DNA of 64,000 nucleotides, taken from contig NZ_FNSF01000005.1 in assembly GCF_900105455.1 (NCBI RefSeq), forward strand, positions 496,001-560,000. Direction: 5' to 3'. Numbering within the stretch: position 1 is the first letter of the stretch; the number at the start of each line of letters is the position of its first letter. The notes under the pieces were generated by a model that ran no database searches, was not told the origin of the DNA, and saw only the letters and a list, made by a program, of their open reading frames with translations. Source of the stretch: Tenacibaculum sp. MAR_2009_124 (GTDB lineage: Bacteria > Bacteroidota > Bacteroidia > Flavobacteriales > Flavobacteriaceae). This document shows, piece by piece, positions 44,826 through 54,181 of the stretch. The position numbers and the translations under genes are program-made.

Positions 44826-45710
44826 ATGGATAAAAAATTGTTCGCATCTATTATTGATAATTATGAAAATTTAAAATACGGTCTCTTAAACGCTCAAACC
44901 TTTGATGAAAATCATTTCGGTTTCCCTGAAATCTATTATAAAATCATGGAAAGCGACGAGCAACGTGTGAATGCCTTTAAAAAAGCTTTTGAACTTCATA
45001 ACAACTTTAAAGATGCCGTTGTTTGTGAAATAGGAGTCGGAACTTTGCCTTTAACCAAATTGTATATGCCTTATGTAAAAAAGGCGTATTTAATAGAGAA
45101 TAATCCCGATTTGATTCCTTTTATCAAAGAAGAAGTTGCCAAATATGATTGGGCAGATAAGGTTGAAGTCCTTTTTGCAGATGCGCTAACTGTTGAACTT
45201 CCTGAAAAAGTAGATCATATTATTGGCGAGTTAATGAGTATTTATTGTGCGAATGAATTTCAGGTTCAAATTTTTCAGCACATGCGAAATTATTTGAAAC
45301 CTGATGGACACTTATTTCCTAATAGAATTGTAAACTTTGCGCGACTTTGCGAAGCGGAAATAGATACTGATATTCATCATTATCCTGTAATGTTTACGAG
45401 ACACCAACCGATGTTTCTATCACAACAATTTTTGGTAAACGAAATTGAATTGTTAAAAGAGAAAAAACAAGGTGTGAAACTAAGTTTTTCGGTACCAGTT
45501 CTTTTTTCAGGAACCATCAATGCTTTGTATTTAGAATCGTATGTTGAAGTTAGTGAAGGAGCCAACTTTACTGGAACCGATAGTTTAATGCCTCCTACTG
45601 TATTAAAAACAACGAATACTTTGGAAGTAAAAGCAGGAGATCTTATTCATATAGATTTTAGCTTCAATTATGGCTGTTCTTTGGATAAGATTAGTTGTGT
45701 ATTGTCTTAA
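44826..45710 (+). CDS. Arginine-methyltransferase-like SAM-dependent methyltransferase
   Basis: The start at 44826 (MDKKLFASIIDNYENLKYG) is chosen because the earlier TTG at 44799 lies in the promoter. The 294-residue protein has SAM motif I VVCEIGVGTLPLTK (65-78), an acidic LIEN motif II, and HIIGELMSIYC, which resembles the glutamate loop of arginine methyltransferases. The C-terminal half is a beta-barrel-like dimerisation part (FSVPVLFSGTINALYLESYVEV). The substrate could be a protein or peptide. It is divergent from paralogue 3 and convergent with the 2OG dioxygenase gene. Confidence 0.7.
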   Translation: MDKKLFASIIDNYENLKYGLLNAQTFDENHFGFPEIYYKIMESDEQRVNAFKKAFELHNNFKDAVVCEIGVGTLPLTKLYMPYVKKAYLIENNPDLIPFIKEEVAKYDWADKVEVLFADALTVELPEKVDHIIGELMSIYCANEFQVQIFQHMRNYLKPDGHLFPNRIVNFARLCEAEIDTDIHHYPVMFTRHQPMFLSQQFLVNEIELLKEKKQGVKLSFSVPVLFSGTINALYLESYVEVSEGANFTGTDSLMPPTVLKTTNTLEVKAGDLIHIDFSFNYGCSLDKISCVLS

Positions 45711-45916
45711 AATAAGTTCGATGTAAGAATTATTAAACTTAAAAAGTGTCAATGAATTAGTTAACCTTTACAGAAATGACAAAGAACACAAAATTAAACA
45801 CTAAACATTGATCATTGAACACTTAAAATTCCAGTTGCGTCATTTCAAAGGAGGTAACGACTGAGAAATCTGAAACCAATATTGATTTCTATCTGAAATA
45901 TTATAATCGTTATTTA

Positions 45917-45937
45917 CAAGGGGGTGAATCCCCTTGG
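45917..45937 (+). terminator. CAAGGGGG hairpin, copy 3, with T-tract
   Basis: CAAGGGGG-tgaa-TCCCCTTGG followed on the plus strand by seven T. It belongs to the hairpin family at 11739 and 41384 and probably ends the plus-strand transcript begun at 44826; the opposite gene ends at 45949. Confidence 0.65.
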
Positions 45938-45948
45938 TTTTTTTCAAT

Positions 45949-46863
45949 CTATAAGGAATCTAAAAGCTGAATATCAAAACCGATAATATCTCTAACACCT
46001 ATTTCCGTCTTATTTATAGATTGGATAGGTGTTACATAGTGCCATAAATCGTTTCCAAAAGTCTTTTCTTCTCCTGTATCCGCCTGAAAAGCAAATTCCC
46101 CTACTTCGAGTTCTTTCTGAAAAATGAGCTCATTTTCATCGTTTCTTTTTTCAAAAATTTGTGTTTCACCTCCTGTTATATTCCTTCGATTCACCACCAA
46201 TGCAGAAATAATATAGTTTGCACCATCTTCATGGACTCCTTCAGGCGAATTTTCACCTTTTACTATTCCTGCGGCAATAGTTCTCATAAAATGAGAAGTA
46301 ATTTTAAGCTTTTGAATACTTGGATGGATTACAGCCACCATTTTAAAAGCTTCCTGAAGTAATTGGTTAAAAATTGAACGCTTTAATACTTTTTCATCTG
46401 CTTCTTTAAAAACACGTTGCCAGCTTCTAAAATCATCTACATTTTGCTCAAAACTACTCTCGGATATTCTTTCGATAACAAATTCATTATCCTTCTTTTC
46501 AATTGTAAAAGAGGCTATACTCCTTTGACGAGTGACCATTGAGCTATTTTCAAATTGAGTTTTTTGTTCGCGACCTAATTGCCTTATCCAAGGTTCAAGA
46601 ATCTCGGCGGTTACTTTTCCGTAGAAATAAGCTTTTCGAATTTCGTTAATCGCGACTACATCTTCCGGAAAAGCAGTTTTAAGATACTTTATCTGATTTT
46701 CTCTCACCAAATAACAATCATCTTCAAGGTTTTCAAAAAAAGGCTGAAAACACTTTAAAAAAGCTTTTGTATCAATATTTAAATCGACAAGATTTCCAAT
46801 TCGAATGGGAGATTTTATTTCTCTCTTTAATTGTTGAGATATTTGTTTTTCGGTGATCATCAA
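45949..46863 (-). CDS. 2OG-Fe dioxygenase family protein
   Basis: A 304-residue enzyme of the 2OG-Fe dioxygenase family that includes free-amino-acid hydroxylases. The metal triad is H211-x-D213 (PEGVHEDGANYIIS) and H275 (NDLWHYVTP), and R291 (GVRDIIGFD) would hold 2-oxoglutarate. The N-terminal 165 residues are helical and charged, longer than in minimal members. It hydroxylates a small molecule or residue using O2 and 2-oxoglutarate. It ends a nine-gene minus-strand run, 45 bases after a methyltransferase gene. Confidence 0.82.
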   Translation of the reverse strand: MMITEKQISQQLKREIKSPIRIGNLVDLNIDTKAFLKCFQPFFENLEDDCYLVRENQIKYLKTAFPEDVVAINEIRKAYFYGKVTAEILEPWIRQLGREQKTQFENSSMVTRQRSIASFTIEKKDNEFVIERISESSFEQNVDDFRSWQRVFKEADEKVLKRSIFNQLLQEAFKMVAVIHPSIQKLKITSHFMRTIAAGIVKGENSPEGVHEDGANYIISALVVNRRNITGGETQIFEKRNDENELIFQKELEVGEFAFQADTGEEKTFGNDLWHYVTPIQSINKTEIGVRDIIGFDIQLLDSL

Positions 46864-46908
46864 TTTTTAAATGGCATCACATAAAATGGTTCAAACTTAT
46901 GCTCCTTT

Positions 46909-47733
46909 TTAATATGTGAGATGTAAACTAAATTTCCTGTTCTTTTGAGTTTCTTCTTTATCTATTATAGCAATACCTTGTTGGTACATATCAATTGAAA
47001 AATTAACATCTTTATCATTCGTTATAACTTCCCAAGCTTCCTTCATTCCTTCATTCCAATAAATATCATCAAAAATAAATACTGCCTTATTTTCCATTTT
47101 TAGTTTTAGTTCATGAAAGTATTCAAGTGTCGGATCTTTTTGATGATTTCCATCGATAAAAAATAAATTATATGTTTCTTCTCGTTCTTTGATGTCCGAA
47201 AATGTATCGTCATATAAGCCCTGAACTATTTCATATTTAGAATTAGAAACAATCTCAGAGAACTTGTTTCTAGATATTTCACACAACTTAGGCAATCCTT
47301 CCATGGTTGTTAACTTCCCTTCCTTCGTTTTTAAAGCTTCTAGTATATAGGCCCCTGAAACACCTAAGTTTGTTCCTATTTCCAAAACTTTTGGGGAATC
47401 CGTTTTATTGACAATATGATATATTAATCTGCACCATTTTGATTTAGAAGAAGCTTTTTTACAAATATCCTTAACGGTACTTTTTGTATCTAATGAAAAT
47501 ATCTCGTATGTAATTTCAGTCGTATCTTCTAATAATTTTTTTCGATAGTTTTCACAATTCCTAAACGAATCTACATCTACTTTTTGATGAGAGTTTGTTT
47601 TTACAGATATAAATGCGGTTAATATCTGTTGAAGCGTTTTATTTTCTATTTGAGATAGTTGTTTTAATACAGAAGACTGACGTAGTCTTCTATTTAAAAT
47701 TAAAAGATGTTTAATAATCTTATTCATTTTCAA
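46909..47733 (-). CDS. Class I SAM-dependent methyltransferase (274 aa)
   Basis: SAM motif I is KVLEIGTNLGVSGAYILEAL (115-134), then LTTMEGLPKLCEI with an acidic residue, and YNLFFIDGNHQKD as the O-methyltransferase-type post-motif. The first 100 residues are helical and may form a cap. It resembles the Methyltransf_24/O-methyltransferase type that acts on small hydroxyl substrates. It sits between the AAA+ ATPase gene and the dioxygenase gene (gaps of 36 and 45 bases), so the two enzymes may modify the same compound. Confidence 0.82.
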   Translation of the reverse strand: MKMNKIIKHLLILNRRLRQSSVLKQLSQIENKTLQQILTAFISVKTNSHQKVDVDSFRNCENYRKKLLEDTTEITYEIFSLDTKSTVKDICKKASSKSKWCRLIYHIVNKTDSPKVLEIGTNLGVSGAYILEALKTKEGKLTTMEGLPKLCEISRNKFSEIVSNSKYEIVQGLYDDTFSDIKEREETYNLFFIDGNHQKDPTLEYFHELKLKMENKAVFIFDDIYWNEGMKEAWEVITNDKDVNFSIDMYQQGIAIIDKEETQKNRKFSLHLTY

Positions 47734-47769
47734 ATTTGAGTTGTTTCTTTTCTGTAGTTTAAATTGAAT

Positions 47770-49662
47770 TTATTCTTCCTGAAACTGTAAATATTTCTCA
47801 ACTGTTTTATTTATGGGTGGAATATCTTCTTCTTGAATTGTTTTCAAAATTTCAGCCGTTATTGGCGTGATACTCACAATTCTGTTTGCTTGATATTCGA
47901 TAATTTTTTCAAACAAATTCCTCGCTACTCTAGCATTTCCAAAATGAGCATCCTTTTTTTCATAAAATTTATCAAATATAAAGTGTAGCTTTTCACGAGC
48001 ATCTTCGGTTAGAATAAAATCATTCTTCTTGCAGAATAACTCAAATATTCCAAGAAGCTCCGAAGGCTTATAGTGATCAAACGTAAAATAGCGATTAAAA
48101 CGTGATTGCAACCCTGGATTTGATGTGATAAAGTCTTTCATTTCATCTGGATATCCCGCTACAATAACCACCAGTTCCTTTCGATGATCTTCCATCTTTT
48201 TAAGTAACACTTCAATGGCCTCGTTCCCAAAATCTTGTTTATTTTCTTTTGCAAGCGCGTATGCTTCATCAATAAATAACACTCCATTTAGCGAAGTATT
48301 AATTATTTCTTCAACTTTTAATGCTGTTTGTCCGACATATCCTGCTACCATTCCACTTCTATCAGTCTCTACCAAATGCCCTTTTTCAAGGTAACCTAAA
48401 TGCTTGTATATTTTAGAAACCAAACGAGCAACCGTTGTTTTTCCAGTTCCTGGAGGTCCCATGAATACAGAATGTAGTGAATTGTTTACTGTTTTTAATC
48501 CTTCCTTTTCACGAAGCTTTTGTACTTTTAAAAAGTTAGTCAACTCTTCTATAGCCGTCTTTATCGGTTCCAACCCAATTAACTCATTTAACTCTTCTAA
48601 AACATCATCTAAAGTTTCATTTTCATCAACCTCCGTTTGCTTTACACCTTGAAGTTTTTGCTTAGGATGTAATACATTATCATTAATTTCTTTAAGAGTG
48701 CTTTGTTCTTCATCTGAAATGGTTCCATCTGCTTTCGCTATCAATGAAGCTATTCGATATAAAAATGCTCCTGAATTTGTGAAGTGCTTATTATCTAACT
48801 TTTTTAGAATGAGCGGTAATAAAAACTCATCCTTAAATTCATTTCCTAAATTGAACAGTGAAGCCTGTTGGATGATTTCAATATTTTTATCGAAGCTTTG
48901 CGTTGTCACAAAGCTATTTATGCGTTCAATGGTTAAACTACTGATAATATCGTTCCCTTGTAACTTTTCAAATAAAAAGGCCAGTAAAAACTTTACTCTT
49001 AAAGTTGCCTCTTCATTCTTAATATCATGTAAAACAGCAATTTTATTATATACTTTAATGATGTCCTGCAATACAACATGCTCTGCTTTAAATTCGATAG
49101 CATCATCGGTTTTCTGAACAATGGTATTGATTACATTTGAAAAGTGTTTATTGCGATTTAAATCTTCAATCAAATCTTGGATTTTCTCCCCTTCATCTTT
49201 TAAAATTCCCAAAAACCCATGGTTTATGGCATATTCTTTTTCGGAATTTTCTTTTTGATTTACAAAATCTTTAAACTTATTGGTAAAATCATCTAAGTTC
49301 TTTTTCTCTTTGTTGTTCTGAAGTGTTAAATCTTCTATTACAGATTTAAAAATCTCTAAATGATTTTCTATTGTTTTTCTCAGATTAGAATCCCTTAAGG
49401 AATCCAAATGAAGAGGTAATGAGTTTGTTTTACTATGTATCTTTTTAGAAGTAACCAAAACATCTATTTCATCTATCGTTCTTTTGGAACTATATATTAA
49501 TAATACATCTTCCTCTTTCAATTTTAATTGAGGAAAGTTTTTAGATAATTGAAATATTCTAATAGGGTTGATGGTTTTTCCTTTAAAGAAAAACTGACGA
49601 TCTTCTTGCTTCAGTTTAACTAAAAACTGATCGATCAATCTGTATTGTTTTGCGTTGTACAT
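47770..49662 (-). CDS. CbxX/SpoVK-type AAA+ ATPase with TerB-like segment
   Basis: A 630-residue AAA+ protein. The C-terminal half holds Walker A MGPPGTGKTTVARL (about 400), Walker B NGVLFIDEAYALAKE (about 459) and an arginine-finger region SRFNRYF, all as in the CbxX/CfqX subgroup that remodels protein complexes (rubisco activase CbxX, SpoVK). Upstream of the ATPase is a TerB-like block, IASLIAKADGTISDEEQSTLKEI (about 303-325), linked in literature to tellurite and stress systems. The N-terminal 290 residues are helical and unfamiliar. Likely partner: the membrane and coiled-coil proteins of the same run. Confidence 0.88.
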   Translation of the reverse strand: MYNAKQYRLIDQFLVKLKQEDRQFFFKGKTINPIRIFQLSKNFPQLKLKEEDVLLIYSSKRTIDEIDVLVTSKKIHSKTNSLPLHLDSLRDSNLRKTIENHLEIFKSVIEDLTLQNNKEKKNLDDFTNKFKDFVNQKENSEKEYAINHGFLGILKDEGEKIQDLIEDLNRNKHFSNVINTIVQKTDDAIEFKAEHVVLQDIIKVYNKIAVLHDIKNEEATLRVKFLLAFLFEKLQGNDIISSLTIERINSFVTTQSFDKNIEIIQQASLFNLGNEFKDEFLLPLILKKLDNKHFTNSGAFLYRIASLIAKADGTISDEEQSTLKEINDNVLHPKQKLQGVKQTEVDENETLDDVLEELNELIGLEPIKTAIEELTNFLKVQKLREKEGLKTVNNSLHSVFMGPPGTGKTTVARLVSKIYKHLGYLEKGHLVETDRSGMVAGYVGQTALKVEEIINTSLNGVLFIDEAYALAKENKQDFGNEAIEVLLKKMEDHRKELVVIVAGYPDEMKDFITSNPGLQSRFNRYFTFDHYKPSELLGIFELFCKKNDFILTEDAREKLHFIFDKFYEKKDAHFGNARVARNLFEKIIEYQANRIVSITPITAEILKTIQEEDIPPINKTVEKYLQFQEE

Positions 49663-49748
49663 AGCTGTTTTAATCGTTGTTTAAACCGTTTCGACACTAG
49701 ACCTCACAGATTTAAAAACCTGTCAGATTTATTCTTTCATTTGAAATA

Positions 49749-50558
49749 TTAACTCCCAGTATCTATCTGCATCATAGAGTCTTCAACATGGTGCACTAAT
49801 TCATCAAAATGAGCCAATCTCTTGGTTTCTCTGTTTCGATTAAACGGTAAATCAACATTAATATGTTTTACAAAATTAGAAGGTGCATGCTTCATGATGT
49901 AAATATCATCTGCCAAATAAACCGCCTCTTGAATGTCATGAGTTACAAATAAAATAGTAGGACTAAACTTTTCCCAAATACCAATCAATAAATCCTGCAT
50001 TTGCAACCTTGTTTTAACATCTAGTGCTCCAAAAGGTTCATCCATTAATAAAATCTCTGGATTCGACATTAAACTTCTGGCAATAGCAACTCGTTGCAAC
50101 TGACCTCCTGATAAGTTCGGATATTGAGCATATTTCTTTTCGTGCCCGTCCAAGCCTACCAATTGGATCATTTCCATTGCTTTTTCATCTCTTTCCTTCT
50201 TAGAAACTCCCTGAAACTGCAATCCTAAACCTACGTTTTCTAATACAGTCATCCATGGTAAAGATGAGTATTGTTGAAATACCATACTCACTCTATTCTC
50301 TTTACTTACAGGTTTCCCTTTTACCAAAACCGTACCCGAAGTTGGTTCTTGCAATCCAGCAATATATCGAAGCACTGTAGATTTACCACAACCAGACATT
50401 CCAAGAATAACAGCAAATTGCCCTTGCATTGGTTTATCTTCAATTAGCAAATCTAAGTTTTCTATAATTTGAGTTTTTCCATTATTATACGACTGATGCA
50501 CTCCACGGAGTTCAATAATATTTTGCGATTGTGGGTTATCAAAAAAATCTAGTGCCAT
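49749..50558 (-). CDS. ABC transporter ATP-binding protein (nitrate/sulfonate/taurine type)
   Basis: A 269-residue ATPase with Walker A GMSGCGKSTVLRY, signature LSGGQLQRVAIARS and Walker B ILLMDEPFGALDVKTR, and an H-loop in FVTHDIQEAVYLADD. It belongs to the SsuB/TauB/NrtD branch. It partners with the permease encoded one base upstream and with the SBP-OmpA fusion. The tail (PFNRNRETKRLAHFDELVHHVEDSMMQ) is like that of taurine-type ATPases. Confidence 0.93.
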   Translation of the reverse strand: MALDFFDNPQSQNIIELRGVHQSYNNGKTQIIENLDLLIEDKPMQGQFAVILGMSGCGKSTVLRYIAGLQEPTSGTVLVKGKPVSKENRVSMVFQQYSSLPWMTVLENVGLGLQFQGVSKKERDEKAMEMIQLVGLDGHEKKYAQYPNLSGGQLQRVAIARSLMSNPEILLMDEPFGALDVKTRLQMQDLLIGIWEKFSPTILFVTHDIQEAVYLADDIYIMKHAPSNFVKHINVDLPFNRNRETKRLAHFDELVHHVEDSMMQIDTGS

Positions 50559-50559
50559 G

Positions 50560-51531
50560 CTAATGTTTGTTGCCTTTATTTATGTGTTTATATGGAAAAA
50601 GCACTTTATCAATCATTACAAATAAACGATCTTGTAGTACTCCTATGATAACTATGATAATTAAAATAGCAAACGCCTTATCTATTCTACTTTGTCTTTT
50701 AGCGGTCCATATTAATTCTCCGATACCTCCACCTTTATTCAACATTTCAACAATGGTTATATAGGTCCAAGAAATTGCTGTTAAAACGCGAATATCATCA
50801 ATCAATTTTGACAATACATATGGGATATAAACTGTTTTTATTGTTTGCCAAGGAGAAGCTCCTAGTGTAAAGACTGTATTTAAATATACCTTTTGAACCT
50901 CATCTATTCTTTGAACCACAACAGGAATAAGGTATACAATAATTCCAAAGGCCAGAAAAGATACTTTCATTTGACTTCCTAATCCTAACCACATAATAAA
51001 AATACCGGTAACTGCTGTAAGAGGTATAAAACGATAAGAATCGATAATTTTACTAAACAAGCCTCTAAATAAAGGAACTAACCCAAGTAAGAAACCAATT
51101 GGAATAGCAATAGCAATTGCCAATAAATAACCGAACACATTTAACTTTATTGAAAAAAAGGTATTTCCAATAACATCGTCGTCTTTGTTTAGTTCTGGAA
51201 AAGCTTTAATTACCTTAATAGGAGAAGGTAATAATGGATAAACCTTGTTTTTTACTAAGCCAAAGTCGTTCAATTCTTCCTTACTTAAAAGCTCTAGCTT
51301 ATCGTAATTCGCTACTAAAATCGAATCATTTTCATAATACGACCTATTTTCTTCTTTTAGCGATGAGGGTTGAATTGTATCATTTTGTGTAACCACATTT
51401 TTCGACAAAACTTCCGCCATTAAAAACCATACTAAAACAAGAATTACGCTTCCCAAAACGGTAAGCGTAATTTTTTGTTTAGATTCAAGCTCACCGCGTA
51501 ACTCGAATAATTTTTTGAAATTATCTTTCAC
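50560..51531 (-). CDS. ABC transporter permease (BPD_transp_1 type)
   Basis: A 323-residue inner-membrane permease. An N-terminal helix (about 22-42) precedes a charged soluble loop of about 90 residues, then four to five helices with the EAA-type loop TLGASPWQTIKTVYIPYVLSKL. The fold resembles SsuC/TauC permeases, but the loop after the first helix is extra and would be periplasmic, where it may contact the OmpA-fused binding protein. Coupled to the ATPase gene (1-base gap). Confidence 0.9.
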   Translation of the reverse strand: MKDNFKKLFELRGELESKQKITLTVLGSVILVLVWFLMAEVLSKNVVTQNDTIQPSSLKEENRSYYENDSILVANYDKLELLSKEELNDFGLVKNKVYPLLPSPIKVIKAFPELNKDDDVIGNTFFSIKLNVFGYLLAIAIAIPIGFLLGLVPLFRGLFSKIIDSYRFIPLTAVTGIFIMWLGLGSQMKVSFLAFGIIVYLIPVVVQRIDEVQKVYLNTVFTLGASPWQTIKTVYIPYVLSKLIDDIRVLTAISWTYITIVEMLNKGGGIGELIWTAKRQSRIDKAFAILIIIVIIGVLQDRLFVMIDKVLFPYKHINKGNKH

Positions 51532-51602
51532 TTGTTTAATTTTTTATAATTCCACACAAAACTCTCTTCATGCAAGAATCAAAGCCCTTTAAAAGGGGTT
51601 TA

Positions 51603-53150
51603 TTAGTCTACAACTAATTCAAAATCTGTTCTTCTATTCTTTGCTTTACAATCAGCATTTTGATTGCGTGCACATCCAGGAACAGGTTTGTCTGGACCAT
51701 TACCAATAATGATAAATCTATTTTTTGGCATGCTATGTTCCGATATCAAATAATTAGCCACTGCTTGTGCTCTTTTCTTTGAAAGTGTTATGTTAGAGTT
51801 TCTGTTTCCTACATTATCTGTATTCCCTTCTATTCTAATTCTAGCATTCGCAAATGCTCTGGCTATAGATGTAAACTGAATATCAATCAATTGCTTCGCG
51901 TTTTCACCTAGTTGGTACTCACCAGTATTAAATGAAATACTTACTTTTTTTGATGATAACGACTCTTTATCAACCAATTCAGGGTTAACAGCTGTAAACA
52001 CTTTTTGCTTTTCTGGTGTGTGATTAGCTCCTGTTAACGACTTTGTTTTCGTAACTAAATCTTTTGTAGAAAGTAATCTCCAACTCTTTGCACCCGCTGT
52101 ACTATACCCTAAATTATTGTACTTAACTTTCATTTTGTTATATAAGTCCTCACCAGTAACACCGTTATAACTTTGATTTAAGCCAAAGAAATTTTCATTA
52201 TCACCATGAGTTGCTAAACGAACATTGTTAATAGCATCATAACAAAAGTCTTCTGGCTGTGATAATCCTTCCGCCAAAATTTTGGCTGCTTTTCTTTTAT
52301 TTGCATCAGAAGCATTTAACTCTGAAGCGCCGATCATCCAACCTTCATATAAATCTTTCAACTGATCTTTATGAGTTTCCACAAACTCTTTTTTAGCCAC
52401 AAAAACATCAGCAATAATATGCGTAGCGTTTTTAGTACTTTCTAATACTCTTGCTCCTGCAACTTTACTTACACAGTCAGCATCATCCGGACTCCAAACT
52501 ACAGCAGCATCAACAGTTCCACTTTTAAAGGCATCAGCAGCATCAATTGCACTTGGCACCTCAACAATAGTAACATCTTTCGGAGTTAAATCTCCAGCTT
52601 CTAATAACCAAATTAAAAATGAGTGTGATGGCGTCATTGGTGCTACCGCAATTTTTTTACCTTTCAAATCACGCACCTTATTGATTCCTCTTCTCGAAAC
52701 AATAGCATCTCCACCACGACTCCAATCTGCTTGGAATACAACTTGAGGTTGATACTGAGCTAATCCAGCTACTTCTGTTGGAAACGCATCTATCGTTGCC
52801 CACATTAAATCTATATCTCCATTTTTAAAAGCATCACGCGAGGCATCAAAATCATCAATTACCTTAAAATTTACTTTGAATCCATAATCTTTATAAAATC
52901 TCGATTGCGCGTTTTCTTTAAAACCTTCATTGAAATACTGTCCTCCGGCATAACCACCCCAAGTTACTACTCCAATGTTTAAAACATTGTTGTACCCTTT
53001 TTTAGGGGCTTCCATTTCTTCCGTTATTTCCTCTAATTTTTCTTTCACTTTAGGATTTGCGACCAAATTTGTCAGCAAATAATATCCTAATCCCAGAATA
53101 GCTCCTACGATCAGTAATTTAGATAATGGAGTTAACCTTTTTCCTGCCAT
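51603..53150 (-). CDS. NMT1/SsuA-like binding protein fused to an OmpA domain
   Basis: A 515-residue fusion. An uncleaved N-terminal helix (about 11-28) anchors it in the inner membrane. Next comes a periplasmic binding protein of the NMT1/SsuA type (about 55-370: LNIGVVTWGGYAGGQYFN, DLKGKKIAVAPMTPSHSFL, TVDAAVVWSPDDADC). The C-terminus is an OmpA peptidoglycan-binding domain (about 395-515: KKVSISFNTGEYQLGENAKQ, IEGNTDNVGN, LSKKRAQAVANYL, NRRTDFELVVD). The binding lobe would thus be tethered to both membrane and cell wall. The ligand cannot be told. Confidence 0.9.
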   Translation of the reverse strand: MAGKRLTPLSKLLIVGAILGLGYYLLTNLVANPKVKEKLEEITEEMEAPKKGYNNVLNIGVVTWGGYAGGQYFNEGFKENAQSRFYKDYGFKVNFKVIDDFDASRDAFKNGDIDLMWATIDAFPTEVAGLAQYQPQVVFQADWSRGGDAIVSRRGINKVRDLKGKKIAVAPMTPSHSFLIWLLEAGDLTPKDVTIVEVPSAIDAADAFKSGTVDAAVVWSPDDADCVSKVAGARVLESTKNATHIIADVFVAKKEFVETHKDQLKDLYEGWMIGASELNASDANKRKAAKILAEGLSQPEDFCYDAINNVRLATHGDNENFFGLNQSYNGVTGEDLYNKMKVKYNNLGYSTAGAKSWRLLSTKDLVTKTKSLTGANHTPEKQKVFTAVNPELVDKESLSSKKVSISFNTGEYQLGENAKQLIDIQFTSIARAFANARIRIEGNTDNVGNRNSNITLSKKRAQAVANYLISEHSMPKNRFIIIGNGPDKPVPGCARNQNADCKAKNRRTDFELVVD

Positions 53151-53171
53151 AATTAATAGTTTGATATTTTG

Positions 53172-54179
53172 TTAAAAATTGAATAAATCTGAATATTGAT
53201 TATTTTGGTTATTTCTGTTTTGTTTTAGTATTGGTGCATCTAAATCAACACTATGACTATCATTAACTAGTAAGTCTTTTTGATTTCCAAGAATTAAAGA
53301 AACGCCTTCTTTTTCCCATTTATCTAATAACTCAAGCCCTTCTTCTTCAAAAACACCATTTTGTAAGTCAATTGAATCCATAAAATTATTTGACATTTCC
53401 ATAAAACGTTCCATTTCGCCAATTTTCATGCTCACATCATCTGCAATTGCTTCTAAAGCTCTGTCGAACATTTCCTTTTTATCAGAATTCCCTGCTATAA
53501 TATTCATCGCTGACTTCATTGCCGAATGACTTGCTCGAATTGCTTTTCTTTCTTGCTCTTTTACCATTACTTGATCTTCGATATCCTCCAGTAAAATTTC
53601 TGAATTTTCGTACATTTTAGTAAGAACTCTGTATAAAATTTCCATTTTTCTATACAGTTCGTCTAACTTCATATTCGACTCTTGCAAACGTCCAGCTTTT
53701 CTAGATTTAAGGATCATAATTCCCTTCTTATCCTTTTCCTTCGCGGCACTTGCGAGTTTAAGATTGTTATTGATACTTTTTTTGTTATCGTTCATGATTT
53801 GTTGCAACCTTCTCATCTGCCCCTTTAAAACAGCAATCTGTTTGTTCATCTTCTTTAAGTTGCTCTTTAAATCATCTACATAACTCTTTAAAATACCTAT
53901 TGGATCTATTTGAATAAAAAGACCCGTAATCCATCTCATAAAGGATTTATACATATAGAAAATAAGGCTGCGCATTTTAGGATCTAGAATCATGTAAATT
54001 AACGCCCCTAAGACCGCCAATAAAACACCTAAATACAACGTGTTTTCAACTATCGTAATTAAGTAAGGAAGCACTTTATATAATCCATACAAAGCTCCAG
54101 CTCCTAATAACCCAGTAAACAACATTCCAGTTTTACCTTCGGGTCTTTCCCAAAACGATTTTGGTGTTAAGTTTTCCAT
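53172..54179 (-). CDS. Membrane-anchored coiled-coil protein, PspA-like layout
   Basis: A 335-residue protein: two hydrophobic hairpin helices (about 18-40, 46-66), an amphipathic stretch (about 72-90), then ILKSYVDDLKSNLKKMNKQI and a long coiled coil (about 95-215) with PspA/IM30-like length and spacing, a second helical part (about 225-290), and a disordered Asn/Gln tail. It is not clearly PspA by text; the resemblance is in architecture and heptads. It starts two bases from the 221-residue coiled-coil gene and lies 21 bases before the SBP-OmpA gene. An ESCRT-III-like membrane-remodelling role is my inference. Confidence 0.7.
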   Translation of the reverse strand: MENLTPKSFWERPEGKTGMLFTGLLGAGALYGLYKVLPYLITIVENTLYLGVLLAVLGALIYMILDPKMRSLIFYMYKSFMRWITGLFIQIDPIGILKSYVDDLKSNLKKMNKQIAVLKGQMRRLQQIMNDNKKSINNNLKLASAAKEKDKKGIMILKSRKAGRLQESNMKLDELYRKMEILYRVLTKMYENSEILLEDIEDQVMVKEQERKAIRASHSAMKSAMNIIAGNSDKKEMFDRALEAIADDVSMKIGEMERFMEMSNNFMDSIDLQNGVFEEEGLELLDKWEKEGVSLILGNQKDLLVNDSHSVDLDAPILKQNRNNQNNQYSDLFNF

Positions 54180-54181
54180 TT

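Noticed and set aside
48698..49117. 139-codon frame antisense to the AAA+ ATPase gene
   Set aside because: It is a shadow frame of a well-supported gene with no motif of its own.
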